Below, piece after piece: positions 6,825-8,380 of a stretch of 8,380 nt of DNA. How positions within the stretch are numbered: position 1 is the stretch's first letter; each line of letters begins with the position of its first letter. The DNA lies in assembly GCA_964498605.1 (NCBI GenBank), contig CAZCHK010000074.1, positions 1 through 8,380 on the forward strand, written 5' to 3'. Source of the stretch: JBGQAS01 sp964498605. Its GTDB lineage: Bacteria > Chloroflexota > Anaerolineae > Anaerolineales > Anaerolineaceae. Both the position numbers and the translations under genes were made by a program. The notes below the pieces were generated by a model that was not told the origin of the DNA, did not search any database, and was given only the letters and a program-made list of their open reading frames with translations.

Positions 6825-6853
6825 TGTTAGTGAATAGCTCAATAAAAGATATC

Positions 6854-6890
6854 GCATTATCAAACAGAATACTTATTATGTTGATAATGC
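6854..6890 (+). terminator. Inverted repeat after the GT2-GNAT operon, possible weak terminator
   Basis: GCATTATCAA (6854-6863) and TTGATAATGC (6881-6890) are perfectly complementary arms of 10 bp with a 17-nt loop, 29 bp after the GNAT stop codon. The stem is AT-rich, the loop is long and only a broken T-run (gctttcttg) follows. It may be a poor terminator, a transcript-end hairpin, or a protein-binding palindrome. Confidence 0.35.
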
Positions 6891-7006
6891 ACAATGCTTT
6901 CTTGTCTTAGCAACAATCACCTGAACGCTTCTTGCCAAAGATTATGGATTCTCACAACTGTAAAAAAAGGTCCCACTAATTCTCCTCAAAAACCGAAGAT
7001 TATCCG

Positions 7007-7090
7007 TCAACCCTCCAGGGTTCTAACATTTAGAAGATACTGCTGTCCAGATTCGGTGATAATTGTTTCAGTTTGAGTCGGAGTAGTCAT
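7007..7090 (-). other. Possible 27-residue small open reading frame
   Basis: A minus-strand ATG at 7090 opens MTTPTQTETIITESGQQY..., continues to ...LNVRTLEG and stops at 7007-7009. The composition looks protein-like (polar start, then an aliphatic stretch), but there is no Shine-Dalgarno sequence and no recognised family. After the stop, the next frame stays open for another 22 codons or so (LTDNLRFLRRISGTFFYSC), so it could also be a frameshifted relic. Confidence 0.15.
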
Positions 7091-7225
7091 AATTTGAGAG
7101 TATTTATGTAATGAAGCACATTTACCTTGAAATTAAGAAAAACCTGAGTGGGTATTCTGCAAATAAATCGTAATTGCTTTCACTAACGCCTTGTGGAATT
7201 CATAAAACCTCTCTACCTGATATAG

Positions 7226-7256
7226 AAAAAAGCCGTCCCTCAGGTAGAGGGACGGC
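7226..7256 (-). terminator. Intrinsic terminator of the cysteine-rich gene
   Basis: On the minus strand, perfect 10-bp GC-rich arms GCCGTCCCTC (7256-7247) and GAGGGACGGC (7241-7232) flank a five-nt loop and are followed by six T (7231-7226). It begins 18 nt after the stop codon at 7275. This is a textbook rho-independent terminator. Confidence 0.93.
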
Positions 7257-7274
7257 GGTGTTAACTTAACCATC

Positions 7275-8380
7275 TTAATGACAGTATCCACTACCAAAAG
7301 CGCCAAAGATGTCTGTCCAAGTGCAGCCATTCGCCTGGCAGGTTTCTCGTGTCGTAAAGGTACTGCAATCAAAACTGGGAGGAGGTGCCTCGCAGCTTGG
7401 GATCGATCCTGGCCAGCTGGGCAGTTCGCAGGTTTGGATGATTGAGGAGCCCAAGAATTGATAGTCCAGTGTCAGTATCCCAGGAGTTGAAGGGATTGGA
7501 CCAGCACAGTACACAATCCCGTCAAAATTGGGGATTAAATCGCAGGCATAATAACTGGAACCATCTGTGGCACTGGCACTTCCATCTTTCAAAGGTTGTG
7601 GATCCTGCGCGCAAGTCTGTACGCGGAACTCAAGGCTGGTTTCCGAGCGGCAGCCCACTTCCAATAATCTGCAGACGCAATCCGGGAATTGACATTTCGG
7701 AACAGTGAGCGTGAAATCACGGCAGGTACCATCCGAGTAGCACACTTCGAAAGTTTTCGTATCTCCAGCATTCAGTGCAAGATTTTTACAGAAACAATCA
7801 GAATTCTGGAAGTAGCAGTCGCAGGTCAGCTGTTGGCCTTCCAGCTTGACGCTGGTGATCTCCAGTTGTTGCAGCGGCAGCACATCCGTGTCAAAGATAA
7901 CCAAACCATCCTGCTGGCAGAAAAAGCCTGCCCAGAAGGAGAAGTTCTCATCTTCCGCGCAGGAGAGGTGTGGCACGACAGCACTGTCTGACGGGTGGCT
8001 GTCGTAGCTGACTTCCAGCGCGAGAAGGTCTCCCGGCTGGCCAGGCAGGTCTTTACACGACCAGTTTTGCGGTGCGACCTCCATGCAATACAGGGCGGTG
8101 CTATTGGCGCGTATTTGGGTGATCGTATCAGGCGCGGCGGGATTGAAGGCTATGTTGATCCCCGCTTCACCTCCTGCCAGGCATTCCGCGCCCACGACCA
8201 TGCCGTAGCCTGGCAGCTGTGAGCAGATCGGCATGGGGATCGTGCTGGTGAAACATTCACCGTCCACGCATACAACCGCCTGCTCGGTGCTGCCTTCGTA
8301 AAACGCGGGGACGTAGCAGGCAGCTTCACCCGGGTTGACCGGCGTGCACATCAGGTCATCCAGCCCGACCGTAACGGGGG
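7275..8380 (-). CDS. C-terminal part of a cysteine-rich modular protein, probably extracellular (cut by right edge)
   Basis: The frame is open to the right edge. The ATG at 8351 has no ribosome site, and nine in-frame codons precede it, so the true start is probably outside the window. Counted from that Met, 29 of 358 residues are Cys. Three modules of similar design are visible, at about 54-131, 142-220 and 231-320, preceded by the end of another (1-43). Each starts near a Cys after a hydrophobic/Gly step (C57, C145, C234), has central Cys (C89/C99; C177-C188; C270/C282), a beta-strand-like stretch such as TFEVCYSDGTC, and ends in Pro plus Cys. This suggests disulfide-bonded Ig-like beta domains outside the cell. 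The end (326-357) is a separate C-x8-C-x4-CTW-x12-C motif, PSI-like in spacing. I recognise no enzyme. Its own terminator follows. Confidence 0.85.
   Translation of the reverse strand, partial: PVTVGLDDLMCTPVNPGEAACYVPAFYEGSTEQAVVCVDGECFTSTIPMPICSQLPGYGMVVGAECLAGGEAGINIAFNPAAPDTITQIRANSTALYCMEVAPQNWSCKDLPGQPGDLLALEVSYDSHPSDSAVVPHLSCAEDENFSFWAGFFCQQDGLVIFDTDVLPLQQLEITSVKLEGQQLTCDCYFQNSDCFCKNLALNAGDTKTFEVCYSDGTCRDFTLTVPKCQFPDCVCRLLEVGCRSETSLEFRVQTCAQDPQPLKDGSASATDGSSYYACDLIPNFDGIVYCAGPIPSTPGILTLDYQFLGSSIIQTCELPSWPGSIPSCEAPPPSFDCSTFTTRETCQANGCTWTDIFGAFGSGYCH

Larger units (their letters stand above)
6825..7274. other. 450-bp convergent intergenic region
   Basis: It lies between the 3' ends of the GT2-GNAT operon and the cysteine-rich gene. 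It holds a 10-bp inverted repeat near the operon end, a strong terminator for the cysteine-rich gene, and a doubtful 27-codon minus-strand frame. Nothing else is supported. Confidence 0.6.

Noticed and set aside
7009..7022. Palindrome AACCCTCCAGGGTT
   Set aside because: The two-base centre is too tight for a hairpin, and a single 14-bp palindrome with no second copy is weak as an operator.
7275..8351. Taking the ATG at 8351 as the true start of the cysteine-rich protein
   Set aside because: The frame continues open to the window edge, no Shine-Dalgarno sequence precedes the ATG, and the first visible residues are the middle of a Cys module rather than a signal peptide.
1..8380. CRISPR array, insertion sequence, tRNA or rRNA
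   Set aside because: The only long repeat is intragenic and coding. No spaced short repeats, transposase motifs or tRNA-like cloverleafs were seen.

Overview
The window holds six protein-coding genes, two of them cut by the window edges. There are no RNA genes, insertion sequences or CRISPR arrays that I can support. Gene content (a polyprenyl-phosphate sugar transferase, multi-pass membrane proteins of glycosyltransferase type, an amino-sugar-type acetyltransferase, a cysteine-rich extracellular-looking protein) fits an accessory cell-surface region of a free-living bacterium. The mix of AT-rich genes and gaps with GC-richer islands, and the style of the cysteine-rich modules, remind me of Chloroflexota (Anaerolineae). 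That is an impression only; no marker gene is present.

Left part, all on the minus strand: a GT-C-like membrane protein running off the left edge (342 to 1), a 630-residue protein built of two nearly identical TIM-barrel-like domains plus an NTF2/SnoaL-like tail (2490 to 598), and a 413-residue membrane protein with about ten helices (4232 to 2991, GTG start). They are separated by 255 and 500 bp, so each is probably transcribed on its own. A strong sigma-54-type -24/-12 match lies at the right distance in front of the 630-residue gene.

Middle: a 650-bp AT-rich divergent region, then a plus-strand two-gene operon (4883-6824). It encodes a DPM1/GtrB/ArnC-type GT2 enzyme and, overlapping by 14 bp, a tandem GNAT protein related to the WecD type. 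An extended -10 promoter precedes it. A plausible reading is a surface glycosylation module: the GT2 makes a polyprenyl-phosphate sugar, the GNAT acetylates an amino sugar, and one of the membrane proteins acts as the GT-C transferase or as a partner.

Right: a 450-bp convergent gap with a 10-bp inverted repeat and a textbook intrinsic terminator. The terminator serves the minus-strand cysteine-rich modular protein, whose start lies beyond the right edge.

The most striking observation is inside the 630-residue gene. A 662-bp DNA segment occurs twice, 789 bp apart, with only 3 differences, while the homologous protein sequence on both sides of it has clearly diverged. That pattern suggests gene conversion between two old domain copies, unless it is an assembly effect.
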